Origin: Chrysoporthe austroafricana | Lineage: Eukaryota; Ascomycota; Sordariomycetes; Diaporthales; Cryphonectriaceae | Direction: 5' to 3' | DNA: 64,000 nucleotides | Assembly: GCA_001051155.2 (NCBI GenBank) | Contig: JYIP02000004.1 | Location: 1,854,383-1,918,382, forward strand | Shown here: piece by piece, positions 11,657 to 22,684 of the stretch | Layout of the letters: each line of letters opens with the position of its first letter | How positions within the stretch are numbered: the stretch's first letter is position 1 | Made by a program: the position numbers and the translations under genes | The notes under the pieces: model-generated | Database searches by the model: none | What the model saw: only the letters and a program-made list of their open reading frames with translations | Told to the model about the DNA's origin: nothing

Positions 11657-13878
11657 TGAGCCATCAGCCCTGGAGGATCTCTAGAGGATGCCCACGCCGC
11701 CATGTCGCCCAATGAGAACCACTATTGCTCCGCTTGGAGGGACAATCGCGATCGATAGCGACGGCCGGGACCCCACCGTCTCGGCCCAGGACAGGCCAGC
11801 GGCCTCGGATCGAGAGGGGATACCCTCGGTTCCGGGCTCGACGCTTTTGGTGTCCGCCATCGCCTCAGTCTCACCCCCCTCCCCTCCCTTGCCTCTTCTA
11901 CTCCTTCCCACGGCTGCGGGACGAAATGGCCCGGGGGTCCCACAGTCACGCGTCTTTCACCAGGAATCGGCATCTCCTGCCGATGTCGACATCATGATAT
12001 GATGGGGGCCCCCACCGGCGGTGCCTCCTCCTCCTCCTGCCCGGTACCATAGTACGCGAGGGGGGCTCCCGCCAAGGTTGCGGCTTGTGGGTCCAATATC
12101 GCATCACGAGATGGGTCCCGAGGACTTGGTTTGGCGAGGAGTCGCCTGTTGTCGATAACCCTCAGCCGGGGTCACGGCAAGGAAGGCATCAGGACAGGAA
12201 TAACAACATCCTCGCTTAGCTGTGCAACCTTCTTTCCCCCCAGGCGAACAATAAACCTACCCGCCCGGGGAAGGAAAAAAAAAAAAAAAAACCAAAACCC
12301 CCTCCCTGCCCTGTTCATGCCCCAGCCCATGTCACCTCCCCCCCCCCAGGTAGTGGCTTATGCAGCCTCGTCCGAACAAGGCGGCGCGCGTGAGACCTTA
12401 TTCCTCCTCCGCGCGAGCCCCGGGGGAAAGGGCGTCGCTCGCTCGCTCGCTCGCCGTTCGATCGGGGGGGGGGGGCTAAGGTCCTGGACTTGGGCCTTTT
12501 GGCGGTGGCGCCGCCGCCGCCGCCGCCGTGCAGAGCTTGCTTCCCAGCGTCCCTTTCCCCGAGCGAAGAAGCTGTGCGAGCTCGCCTGGCCCTGTGCCGG
12601 GGGAGGGGGGGTTGGGAAGCTGGGCACGGGCGCCCGCATGCGTTGAACGGGCGGGCGGCTAATTATTGATTTTGGGGGCCGGCGAGAAGAAAATTTTTTT
12701 TTCTTCTTTTCTTTCTTGGCGGCTTCTTTTTTCTTTCCTTATTTTGCGTCTCGGGGACTCTGGTCTAGACCATCTAAAGGGGGAGGGAGGTTTCTTTTGC
12801 TAGAAAATTGTTGTGTTGAACTGCCTCCCGTCCGCAGGTTAAGTATTATGTATCTATACTAGGTAATCTGAGATCGGTGGGCCGCCCTATTAGGACGATG
12901 GCCAGGAGAAGGTGCTAGCGAGGCCTCTCCCTCTCTTGACAGTGACAGGTGGAACACGACCGAAAGCCGGCGGCGGCGCCCCTCCCCCTTCCTCCCTACC
13001 CCCGGCGTGTGAGACATCTCGACGCCGTGAACCGTGCCACGACATAAACATCCCGGTCTCACTCTCGCGGGCCTGGATCTTGTGCAACCACCGGGTAGCC
13101 CGCGGGGTGGAAGATGGTTGGCGCAGGGCCGGAAGGGGGGGGGGGCGGCGCAAGATCTCAGGGCTGAGGCGGGCCCGTAAGGCGGAGGAGGGATATCATC
13201 AGAAAAAATGAGGTGAGCCCTAGGCGGGACGGCGCCTCTCGCCGTGGGCACTTATTATTGCTTGCTCTATTGACTTACGAGAGAGGGCGGACGTGATCAG
13301 CAGCCCTGTTTCCCGCACGACGACACTAGTAGGTACTTGCGCGGTATGACCCCATCCAGATCCCCGCGAGGTGGATATAATAAAAGAAAAGCATGGTACG
13401 ATCCCCTTGATAGTCCGCATCCTCCCGGGTATAGCTCCGTGGACGCAGGCACTCTCACCCCGGCGGATGGATACTCGTGGTCTTTCGTACCGTTCACAAT
13501 TTCGAAATCACAGCAGGGCCTTTTGCAACAAACATCTTCGAAAGGAGCCGTCATCATGAGAGGGCATCGTTATCGTACTAGGTATCGAGCGGATATGATC
13601 GTCTATAATGGTATGTAGTAAACATGAATATGGGGGGGGGGTGTTTCAGCCCTCTACTTTTCAAAACAGGTAGGTCCCTCTAACGCCCGCCGTTGAATAT
13701 GGCATGCTTTTGGCCCCTCCAGGCCCGTGTGGAGCATGTCTCTGTGCCCCATGCAAAAAGAACAGATGGGTATCGCTGCCGCGCGCGCAAGCAAATGAAT
13801 GTCCCTCCACCACGTCAGGTGCGGTTGACCAACGGGGCCCCTAGGGACCCACCACCGCCGCCGCCGCAGGGGCCCGCC

Positions 13879-16800
13879 TCACGCGTTCTTCTCCAGGCTC
13901 TGCAGCCGGACCAGCTCCGCGTACCGGCCGCCGAGGCCCATCAGCTCGCGGTGGGTGCCCCGCTCGACGATGACGCCCTTCTCGAACACGTAGATGCAGT
14001 CCGCCTTGGCGATGGTCGACAGCCGGTGCGCGACGGCGATGGTCGTCCGCCCCTTGGCCGCGCGGTCCAGCGCCGCCTGCACGACGTGCTCCGACTCGCT
14101 GTCGAGCGCCGACGTCGCCTCGTCGAGCAGCAGGATCTTGGGGTCGCGGATCAGCGCGCGCGCGATCGCGATCCGCTGCTTCTGCCCGCCCGACAGCAGC
14201 GTGCCCTTGGACCCCACCACCGTGGAGAACCCGTCCGGCAGCGACATGATGAACTCGTAGATGTTGGCCTCCCGGCACACCGCCTCGACCTGCGCGTCCG
14301 TGATGGCCGACGGGTCCGTCGCGCCCAGCAGGATGTTCTCGCGGATCGTGCCCGCGTAGAGCGTCGGCTCCTGGCTCACCAGCGCGATGAACGAGCGGTA
14401 GTCGTTCACGTTCAGGCTGGAGATCTCGCGCCCGTCGACGAACACGCCGCCGGCGAGCGGGTTGTAGAAGCGCTCGAGCAGCGCGATGGTCGTGCTCTTG
14501 CCGCACCCGGACGGCCCGACGAGGGCGATGTACTGGCCAGGTTGGACCTCGAGGTTCAGGCCGCGCAGCACGGGGACGTCCGGGCGGGTGGGGTAGCGGA
14601 AGTGGACGTCGCGGAACTCGATGGTGCCCTGGATGGCGTCCTTGTCCTCGCGGGACACCCTGTCGCCGTCGCTGGACCACGTGTCGATGGAGGGCTGGCG
14701 GTCGAAGAGCTTCTTGAGCTCCGCGGCCGCGGACTTCGCCTTGCCCATGTCCGGCGCGAAGCTGAAGATGGTGCCGGCCGACTGCGCGCCGAAGATGATT
14801 TCCGAGAAGACCACGAAGAACTGGAAGAGCGAGTACTCGAGCTTGGCGATCAGCGTGCCGCCGTACCAGAACCCGAGCGCGAAGACCAGGAACAGCAGGC
14901 TCTGCGAGGCTGCGTACAGGATCGAGCTGCGCAGGATGGACTTGGTCGAGGCGCGGAGCTGGGTGGCCAGGGAGTCGCGGTAGAGCCGCATCACGTCGTC
15001 CTCGCGGGTGAGCGACGCGACGGTGCGGATGGCGGTGACGGCCTCCGAGGCGAAGGAGGCGGACTTGTCGTAGGCCTTCTTGGAGCGGCGCTGGAACTGC
15101 GCGAGCATCCAGACGCGCAGGAAGCCGCAGGCGAGGAGGATGGGCACGGTCGAGATACACACGAGCGCGAGCTTCCACCCGATGGCCAGGGCGACGACAC
15201 AGCAGGAGACGAGGGTCGATATGGACATCAGGACTGTCCCGAGGGTAGCTCCCGACAGGCCCGCCATGTGAGTCGTCTCGGTGGAGAGGAACGAGGTCAG
15301 GGCACCCGCAGTGTTCTCGTCACGATCGAAGAACTCGACATCCTGGCGGAGCATGGCGCGGAAGGCCCTGTCGCGGACCCGGTGGATCATGCGCTCGGAT
15401 CCAAACGCGAAAATGACACCCTGGATGGCGAAGACGACGAGCATCGCCAGACCCAGCATGAGATACATCAGACACCAGAAGTGGGCGTTTGACCTGATTG
15501 TCGGAATGGACTCGGGCGTGACCGGGACGGAAAGATCGACAATGATCTCGGAGAAGATGACGGACATGGTCGGGTTACCGCCACCGGACAAGATGGCGAA
15601 GAAGAGACCAACGACCATCCACGGCCATTCCTCCTTGTTGAAGGAGGCGAGGAGCTTGATGAGAGACCAGAGCGGGTATTCCCGTTCCTCTTCGGACCTG
15701 CGGTTCTGGAGAGCCACACTGGACAGCGACTTGGTAGTGCTCTGGCGGTTAAGCTTCGCAGCGATGTTGATGTCGTCGGGATCGGCCTCGAAACCCTCGC
15801 CCTCGATAGCTGTGGCGGTCTCTCCGTGTGAGGTCTTCTTCTTGATGAGCTCGATTTCGTCGCCTTCTTCTGAAGAGTTGGAGTCTTCGTCCTCGTTGAC
15901 TGTGGCGATCGCCTGTGCCGTAACCAGCGAGAAGTAGGCACCCTGCATTTTCAGAAGCTCGTTGTGAGTCCCTTGCTCGACGATCCTTCCTTGGCTCATG
16001 ACGACAATGTTGTCGGCATCCTTGATAGTGCTGAGACGGTGTGCGATAGCGATGGTTGTGCGGCCCTCGGAAGCTTGTTCCAAAGCAGCCTGTACGACGC
16101 CTTCACTGCGGGAATCCACTATGGTCGTGTCAGTATTATGTGTTCTTGCGAAGGGTGGGGGCGCTGGGCACTACTCACGAGCTGAAGTAGCCTCGTCCAG
16201 GAGCAAGATCTTAGGGTCGGAGCAGATGGCACGCGCAATGGCAATGCGCTGCTTCTGGCCACCAGAGAGCAGGAAGCCACGCTCACCGACGTGCGTCTCG
16301 TAGCCCTCGGGAAGCGCGGTGATGAAGTCGTGCGCGAAAGCCTTGACGGCGGCCGCCTCGATGAGCTCCTTCTGCTTCTCGGGCCCGGCGTTCTCGTGCT
16401 TGGTGCCGACCAGACCGTGGCGGATGTTCTCGTAGATCGTGGTGCCGAACAGCGTTGGTTCCTGGGAGACGAGGGAGATCTGCTGCCGCAGCCACCGCAG
16501 GTTGAGAGTGGAGATGTCATGGCCATCCAGATACACTGTCCCTTGGACGGGCTGATAGAAGCGCTCGACCAAGCCGACGATGGTCGACTTGCCAGATCCA
16601 GAGGCCCCGACCAGCGCGGTCGTCTTGCCAGCGGGGATCTTCAGGCTGATGTCGTCCATGACGGTGACCTCGGGCCTCGACGGGTAGATCATCTTCACGT
16701 TCCTGAGCTCGATCTCGCCCTCGACCCGGTCGAGCTTCTCGCCCTCGTTGGAAGAGCTGTCCAGCGCGGAGATACGGTCGATGGTGGTGAAGATCTTGGC

Positions 16801-18234
16801 GGCAGCGCCGAGAGCAGTCGTGAAAGCCTGCACGTTCGGCGTCACGTTACCGAGAGAGAAGGAGCCGATCATGACAGCCATCGCGACAGTCAGCACCTTG
16901 GATAGGGAGATCGATCCGTCGATGAGGAACACTGAGCCCTGCCAGAAAGCGAGCCCATAGTTCCAGTTCATGATCATCATCAGCGCCGCAATCATGACAG
17001 CGAGGGATCCCTTGAGCCTGGCGCCATAATACTCGGCCTTGGTCAGATGGGCGTCGTATGATTTGGCCAGCCTGTCCTGCGTCCCGAACGCCACTGCGTT
17101 GCGGATGGAGCTGAGAGTCTCCTCGGCGACGGTGCCGCCCAGCGCGTACGCGTTGACGTTCGCCCGGCTGTTCTTGATGATGAACTGAGAGCCACTGCCC
17201 ATGACCAAGAGGATCGCGACGACCGTGGACAGAAGGATCAGGGTGAGTTTCCAGTACTCGATGAAACCGATAATGAAGGCGGTGAAGAAGGTGGCCACAG
17301 CGGTCATGGTGAGCGCCACCTTCTCGCTGATGCCGTCCTGGATCAGATTCGTGTCTGCGGTGATACGGGTGACGACCTCACCACTGCCCAGGTTGTCGAA
17401 GAAGCCCTGAGGGTTGACGAGTGTTAGGTACGCCATGAAACCTCCAGCGGTCCGCAGCGGTCCGCGCTGTTTCCATCCAGCCCGTCCGTAGGGATAGATC
17501 AGGAGCACTTACAATATTCTGCTTCAGGCAGCTCTCGAGGTAATGCTCTCGAATCTTGCCCGATATGTGCTCACCGGTATATATGAAAATGACCGTTGCT
17601 GCCTGGCTGTCAGTAACAGACCCCCCTCGCGATTGGTGTTTTGGGGGACGGGGGAGGGGACAGTACAGATATACGTGGCAAAGAACATGCCGACGCCAAG
17701 GTAGACGAAATACAGGACCAGGTGCGTCATCTCGCTCATAAAGCTGTTGTAGGAGCCGGTGCCGTTGAAGTATGAGGCAAAGGTTCCCTGCAGACTACCA
17801 AAGACGATGGTCATGCAGGGAAGGATAGCGCCGGAGGCGATAGCACAGACAGAGCCGATGAAGAGGAGGATGAGGTCGGTCCTCGTGGAGTAGCGGTACA
17901 GCATCGTCAGGCCGACCTTGACATCGGGCGTCTCGACCTGTCTCTTCAGGATGGCGGCCTCGGCGGAGGGCAGGCGTGCGAAGGGGTCGCCGGGGTCCTT
18001 TTCCCCGTTCGACCCCGGGGGCCTGGAGTCCAGCTTCTGCAGGTCCTGGCTGGAATCGTCGGCGGCGGTCTTCATGAGGGCCTTCTCGCCCAGCGGCCCG
18101 TCGCCGCAGCCCCGCTCGGGCTCATCCGTCACGGTCGCCGTGTCCTCTTCCTTGACGGCGGGAGGGCCCTGGGCGGGCTCCGCAACAGCCTCGACACCCT
18201 GCTGGGGCTGCTTTTCTGAGATGTCTTCAGCCAT
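13879..18234 (-). CDS. ABC-B multidrug-type full transporter
   Basis: Predicted ATP-driven efflux pump of 1373 residues in the MDR/P-glycoprotein (ABCB) family, normal length. Exons: 18234-17667, 17598-17513, 17406-16179, 16118-13879. The introns are 68, 106 and 60 nt, and the chosen acceptors restore FFATYISTVIFIYTGEH, QNIGFFDNLG and DEATSALDSRSEG. The order is TMD1-NBD1-TMD2-NBD2. NBD1 has Walker A GASGSGKST (485-493), signature LSGGQ (598-602) and Walker B ILLLDE (618-623). NBD2 has GPSGCGKST (1162-1170), LSGGQ (1269-1273) and ILLLDE (1289-1294). Both sites look catalytically complete. The N-terminus (about 100 residues) and the linker near 700-770 are acidic and charged, typical of regulatory cytosolic segments. 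Plasma membrane location and drug or metabolite export are inferred from the family; the substrate cannot be read from sequence. No biosynthetic genes lie nearby. Confidence 0.93.
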
Positions 18235-20016
18235 ATCTGTGGTTAATTTCTTCCTCGTTTGTCTTGTCGGATGGCGGGACGCAGTGCACAGGACCAGAGC
18301 AGCTGTGGCGGCAGGTCTCCTTGTGCGTCCTCTTGTATGTCCGTCTTACCGCTCCGAACGGGACCCTAGGCCAATACGTCGACGGGAGGATTCGAAACCG
18401 GGTAAGACGGGGCCCTCTCTATATAGACGGCTCCAGATAGGACCAGACACGTGAAGGAGATGCCAGTGCGCCTGTGTGCAGGTAGACCGCAGTTCTTGAA
18501 GACGGGTCCGAGAAGGCAAGAAGAGACGTAGATGCCATCGGGGGATCAGGGCGGTTTTGTCTTTTGCAGACTGTCGGCCCCGACAGATGCGGACAGGGGG
18601 TGAGAAGGGCCGCGGGTCCTCACATCTCGGCCATCCAAATCGGGACGGGCGACGCAGGGCTGGGCAGAGGCAAAGATGAGCCACGAGCGAGCCCATCGAC
18701 AAAGCCAAAACCCTCGCCGTGCTGAGGAAAACCGGGCTGCGGAACAAGTCGAGACCCCGAGCGAGCGTGGCGACCCATGTCACCTGCTGCCCATGGCACC
18801 CATGGCGTTGCCGTATCCCCAGATCCCTGTCGCCTTTGCATGCGGGAAGGGACTCATCCGCCGTACATCCAGCGGGGCCTCTCTTCTGGAGACCCAGAAA
18901 AATCTCCCACGACCTGGCGGCGGTCGTGTGAGCAGGCGCGGCAGGCGGCGGGTTGCATTCTGAGCAACGCGGCGGACGGACGGGGTGAGACGACATGGGC
19001 ATGCGCTATGCTTCCTATACGCCGGCGAAAGAGTCACAGACAGGCTCCGCCAAACACTCAATCTTATCTTACCTATTACTTACTATACGCACCGGACTAG
19101 ACGAAGGCGGGCTATGGGGACAGGAGGCCGTACTAGCTCCTATCAGCCTCGGCGAGTACAGCAAGTCGGCGTGGCTGACGCGAGCCCAATTCGTACACAG
19201 GAGGCTGCGTACCAGCGCCGCGGGGGTAAGGGGAGAAGCTCCGCTGCCCACGGCGCACTTACATCCGGCGGACCCTCCAGCTGCTACTATGTACTATGTA
19301 TGATACTGTGTGAGTCCACCTCATGACGCGCCAGACAGCACCGACAAACAAACCCGACATGCCACATGCGAATCGTGCTGCCTCTCCCTCGAGGCCCTGA
19401 TGTCCGACTGACATTGCGCCGGACATAGAATTGTTGTTTCGACAGGGCCCCTCCCTGCAGGAGCGGCTCTCGTTCTCGGTTCGGGTCCGAGGGGGGGGAT
19501 CACTTACTTTACCCAATACTATCTAGATGCGCGCCGATTGGAGGAGCTAAGGCCCGGCGGCAATAAGCCGCGAACCTAACTCCTGGATACTGAGTAAGGA
19601 TCGTACGGAATTCGGATTTGCCCTTGGCTCCTTGCCCGCTTCCACTACACACGGCAAGCAAACGGCGATGTCGCTGTCGACGTGCGAGATGGCACTGTCG
19701 CCGCCTTGCTTCACCGCCAGACCGACCCTGCTGCATCTGTGTGGGCGCGCATGGCATCTGCCCGGCCGCCGGGCTTCGAGCAACCAGGAAAGCCTCAGCA
19801 AGACCGCGGCGGTCGTCGTGCGTCGATCTGCTCTGCAGAGAAATCTTCAAACCGGCCACGGGATCCATTCGAACAGGTGGTCCGTCCCCCTGGGCCAGGG
19901 GTTTGGCCGCATATGCGCGGTGCCCGAAAAACGCTAGCTCCGCGGAGGGTCGCAGTTGGCGTCGGTGACTGACTCAGCAAGAACAAGGTATATAAGAAAT
20001 TTTAAGCACACATACA
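18235..20016. other. gene-free interval, ABC promoter to U6 promoter
   Basis: It should contain the promoter and 5' UTR of the leftward ABC gene and the promoter of the rightward U6 gene. The remaining frames lack protein-like composition. TACTATGTAC-type short repeats occur near 19290. Confidence 0.6.
19989..19996 (+). promoter_or_regulatory. TATA box of U6
   Basis: TATATAAG lies 28 bp upstream of the inferred U6 start. A TATA box at this distance is the usual upstream element of fungal U6 genes transcribed by RNA polymerase III. Confidence 0.8.
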
Positions 20017-20032
20017 GTTGCCTTCGGGCATT

Positions 20033-20043
20033 TGGTCAATTTG
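20033..20043 (+). promoter_or_regulatory. A-box-like element inside U6
   Basis: TGGTCAATTTG lies 17-27 nt into the RNA and matches the position and sequence of the A block in budding yeast U6. It departs from the tRNA-type consensus at one position. Confidence 0.6.
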
Positions 20044-20052
20044 AAACGATAC

Positions 20053-20116
20053 GTGAGTTATACCCCCAAACCTACCGCAAGGTCGCGTGTTCGAGTCTCA
20101 CTAACAGTTGTCACAG
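20053..20116 (+). other. spliceosomal intron in U6
   Basis: This 64-nt segment starts GTGAGT and ends CACAG, with branch site CACTAAC (branch A 20104, 12 nt before the 3' end). Removing it gives GATAC joined to AGAGAAG, the exact U6 consensus. It therefore looks like an ordinary mRNA-type intron. U6 introns are known in fission yeast and some other fungi. The insertion lies within the ACAGAGA box. Confidence 0.92.
20089..20097 (+). promoter_or_regulatory. B-box-like element inside the U6 intron
   Basis: GTTCGAGTC fits the B-box pattern GWTCRANNC at every position. It lies within the intron, 56 bp after the start of the A-box-like element and three bases before the CACTAAC branch site. In fission yeast U6 a B box within the intron is known to be needed for transcription; the same role is inferred here. 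Confidence 0.75.
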
Positions 20117-20178
20117 AGAGAAGATTAGCATGGCCCCTGCACTAAGGATGACACGCTCAATCAAAGAGAAGCTACCAA

Positions 20179-20185
20179 TTTTTTT
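20179..20185 (+). terminator. Pol III T-run terminator of U6
   Basis: Seven T residues follow the end of the U6 sequence, the standard RNA polymerase III stop signal. A second T run lies about 8 bp further on. Confidence 0.85.
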
Positions 20186-21373
20186 CGGCCTTTTTTTTCT
20201 TCCTTTTTGGTCGTCCTCTTCCTCCGGCCTCTGTTCCCCCTCTATCGTCCCATATCAGCCTAGACGCTACATGCGGGATCTACCTAGATTCACTAGTCCA
20301 CTTGAGAGTCTTGCAGCCTTGGTCGAATAGCTGGTTACTTAAGAATGGCAGCAGCATGAAATCAGTTCGAACCAGGCCACTTCAATCTGGCGGATTCGAT
20401 ACCGATATTGTTTTTCACTTATTGTCCAGCACTCTGGCTGCCTTCACATTTCCATACGAGCATCCTATATATAATCTATGAGCGCTACCTGAGTGGCAGT
20501 ATTAGGATACAAACCCCGTTTTCGCGGCCTGCTTTTGGGTGCTGAAGGCTACAGGGCCTTATCCACCGGATAACATACCCACAAAACCATAACCCCTATT
20601 GAGTGTGTAATCTCGCAACAAGCTATTAGCGAGACGGCCAGCCCGCGAACCACTCTAGCATGCTTGTGTCGATGATACGTCGGGGCGTGGCATCCTTGGC
20701 ACATTGCTTTCTAGAGAGGGGTCAGAAATTCTCGCTTTCGGTTTCTTTTTTTTTTCTTTTTTTTCTTTTGGCTCGGGGGGGGGGGAACATGTTATCTCAA
20801 CTAAAGGTCTCCCACTAGAGTCTGACTCTTGAGAGAGATCCACCCGTGGCGAGCGCCTCCGTGGCTGGTGGCACATTGATCCTATGGCAGACCACTGAAG
20901 GGCAAAGGGTGGTGGACTTCTGTTCTGACGAGCTCCTGGAAGTTCAAAATGTCGATTGCTTTTGTCAATAGAAAGATCGGCTGGCAGTATGCCGCCTCTT
21001 TCTGTCACCCCCAATCCAGTGCATCTCAATTGTTGGGGGCGGCAAGCTACTATATAGACGTATTTGTCCCACCACATACGTCACTGCCTTCAGCCTCGTC
21101 CAGCTTTCACTACAGACAAACGAGCTCGCCTTGCCGGGGGCAACAGCCTGCCACTAACCGTTGAGACAACCTGTCCATTTCGGCCGCCCAAGCTCTTGAA
21201 ACCAGGTGGCTTGATCTCCTGCTTCCTCCTCAGACCTACGCAGCCTTCTAGGGCAGCAACCTCGTCAGCCCTCTCGGTGCTGGCGACGTGACACGACACT
21301 CCCAACAGTGACAGCGACCTCCAACCTCGACCCTGCTGCAGACAAGGCAGCCTCGCCCCACCCACCCACCACC
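20184..21373. other. gene-free interval between U6 and SARAF
   Basis: T-rich runs occur just after U6 and near 20745-20770. The right end should hold the SARAF promoter. I find no tRNA, 5S rRNA or coding frame I can support. Confidence 0.55.
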
Positions 21374-22684
21374 ATGCGCCTCAGCCCGACCTTCGCCGCG
21401 GCGGCCGCCGCGCTGCTCTCCCTCGCGCCCGCCGCCGCCGACGCCGCCCGGCCCCGCGACGCCATCCTCCTCTCGCAGGTCGAGGCCCTCACCCTCCGCA
21501 GCGGCCAGCAGACCTCGCACCGGCGCGTCTCCGCCATCCCGCAGCTGACGTGCATCTCCTCCAGCGCCCTCTGCGCCAAGCACACCGTCGACCTCATGCG
21601 CTGCGAGAACCGGGGCGCAGGCTACGACGCCGAGGACATCCAGTGGAGCTGCAGCGCGCAGCTGCCCCCGGAGCTGAAGCTTGGTACGTGTGCTAACGAC
21701 GGGGAGCCCGACGCTCCTCGCTTTATATATATATATATATATATATTCAGATAATCTTTCCTCCAAAAGTGGTAAGGTCGTGTAAGAAGGCCATCAGCTA
21801 ACGTCGCGTTTGAAAATACAGGCTCGACGGACGTCATCTGTGAAGGCTACGCAGACTCAGACGATCCGTACGTCCTCAAGGGCTCCTGTGGTGTCGAGTA
21901 CCGGCTCGTCCTCACCCGGGAGGGCGAGGAGAGGTGGCCCGCCCTCGCTGGCAAGGGCCCCTCCCGCGACCGAGGCGGCGGCGGGCCCTGGGACGACCCG
22001 GAGTGGTGGTCCGCCCTCGCCGGCAAGGACCCCTCCCGCGACCAAGGCAGCGGCCGGGCCAAGGACGACGTGGATTGGTGGCCCATCGTCTTCTTCATGG
22101 TTTTCTTCGCGGTTCTCGTGTATATCTTGCTTTCCTTCGTGCAGGAGTTCATCCAACGGGACCGCGGCGGGGACAGAAGGGCACAGCGTCGTAACGACGG
22201 CGGTGGAGGAGGAGGAGGAGGCGGCGGCGGCGATGGATGGGATGACCCCCCGCCGCCGTACCCAGGTACAGGAGGTGGTCGCCGCAGCGGCAGCGGCAGC
22301 GGCAGCACTGCGACCAGCCCGCGTAAGTACGGAACCCCCAGCAGCAGCTCATCTCGTGGGAGCAATTGGCAGAGCAACGTCCCGAGCGGCGGCGGCGGCG
22401 GCAGCACTGCGACCAGCCCGCGTCAGTACGAAACCACCAGCAGCAGCTCAACTCGCGGGAGCAACTGGCAGAGCAACGTCCTGAGCGGCGCCGCCGGAGC
22501 AGCAGCCGGATACTATGTAGGAAGTCGGGCACGGAACAACACCCCCCGGAACTCAGGGGGCAGCTGGGCCGGCGGCGGGTCAGAACCGTCGCGGCGGGAC
22601 TCGCCACCAGCATCAAGCAGTGGATCGGCGGCGAGCAGTTCGCGGTACGAGAGCACCGGGTTTGGCTCGACGCGTCGGCGCTGA
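21374..22684 (+). CDS. SARAF-like ER membrane protein
   Basis: Predicted single-pass ER membrane protein of 390 residues related to animal SARAF (TMEM66), a brake on store-operated calcium entry. Exons are 21374-21683 and 21822-22684; the 138-nt intron has GTACGT and ACAG borders and contains a TA microsatellite. A signal peptide occupies about residues 1-24. The luminal family region follows: RVSAIPQLTCIS, DLMRCENRGAGYDAEDIQWSC, then after the junction STDVICEGY and DPYVLKGSCGVEYRL. A transmembrane helix (PIVFFMVFFAVLVYILLSF) lies at about 187-214. The cytosolic tail is Gly/Ser/Arg-rich and contains a 33-residue tandem duplication. The family call is strong. The role in fungi, which generally lack the animal STIM/Orai partners, is open. 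The start is the ATG directly before the signal peptide, in context CACCACCATG. Confidence 0.88.
21723..21747. repeat. (TA)n microsatellite in the SARAF intron
   Basis: About 12 TA units lie inside the intron. Confidence 0.85.
22302..22499 (+). repeat. 99-bp in-frame tandem duplication in SARAF
   Basis: Two copies with a period of 99 bp start at 22302 and 22401. Each encodes STATSPR-Y--(T/P)SSSS-RGSNWQSNV. The copies differ by several substitutions but keep the frame exactly. Confidence 0.85.

Larger units (their letters stand above)
8829..13878. other. 5 kb gene-free interval
   Basis: No supported gene lies here. The left part should contain the promoter of the DUF7729-type gene. The rest contains G runs (8923, 9125, 9213), A runs (9978, 11078, 11137, 12270), a CTC array at 11617-11656, and short TAC-rich palindromic motifs near 10236-10268, 10755-10771 and 11534. 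Frames of 150-260 codons are all low in complexity or lack protein-like composition. Confidence 0.6.
20017..20183 (+). ncRNA. U6 spliceosomal snRNA with an intron
   Basis: Exon 1 is 20017-20052 and exon 2 is 20117 to about 20183, giving a mature RNA of about 103 nt. Exon 1 opens with the 5' stem-loop TGCC-TTCG-GGCA and continues with TTGGTCAATTTGAAACGATAC, as in yeast U6. Exon 2 carries AGAGAAGATTAGCATGG, CCCCTGCACTAAGGATGACA and the 3' T run. Joining the exons recreates the invariant ACAGAGA box, followed by the AGC triad at 20127-20129. U6 is the catalytic core RNA of the spliceosome and pairs with U4 and then U2. Transcription should be by RNA polymerase III. The 5' end is inferred from the stem-loop and TATA spacing and may be off by a base or two. 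No second copy is seen in the window. Confidence 0.95.

Noticed and set aside
13693..15492. Plus-strand frame of about 600 codons
   Set aside because: It is antisense to the ABC transporter's second half, which has complete ABC motifs on the other strand; the frame is open only because GC-rich third positions avoid stops.
18380..18400. TTCGAA-containing stretch resembling a tRNA T arm (minus strand)
   Set aside because: The flanking bases cannot form a five-pair T stem and no acceptor or anticodon stem is present.
20360..20405. Two TTCGA words that could be B boxes just downstream of U6
   Set aside because: Neither sits in a foldable tRNA; the intronic element at 20089 is a better B box and is correctly placed for U6.
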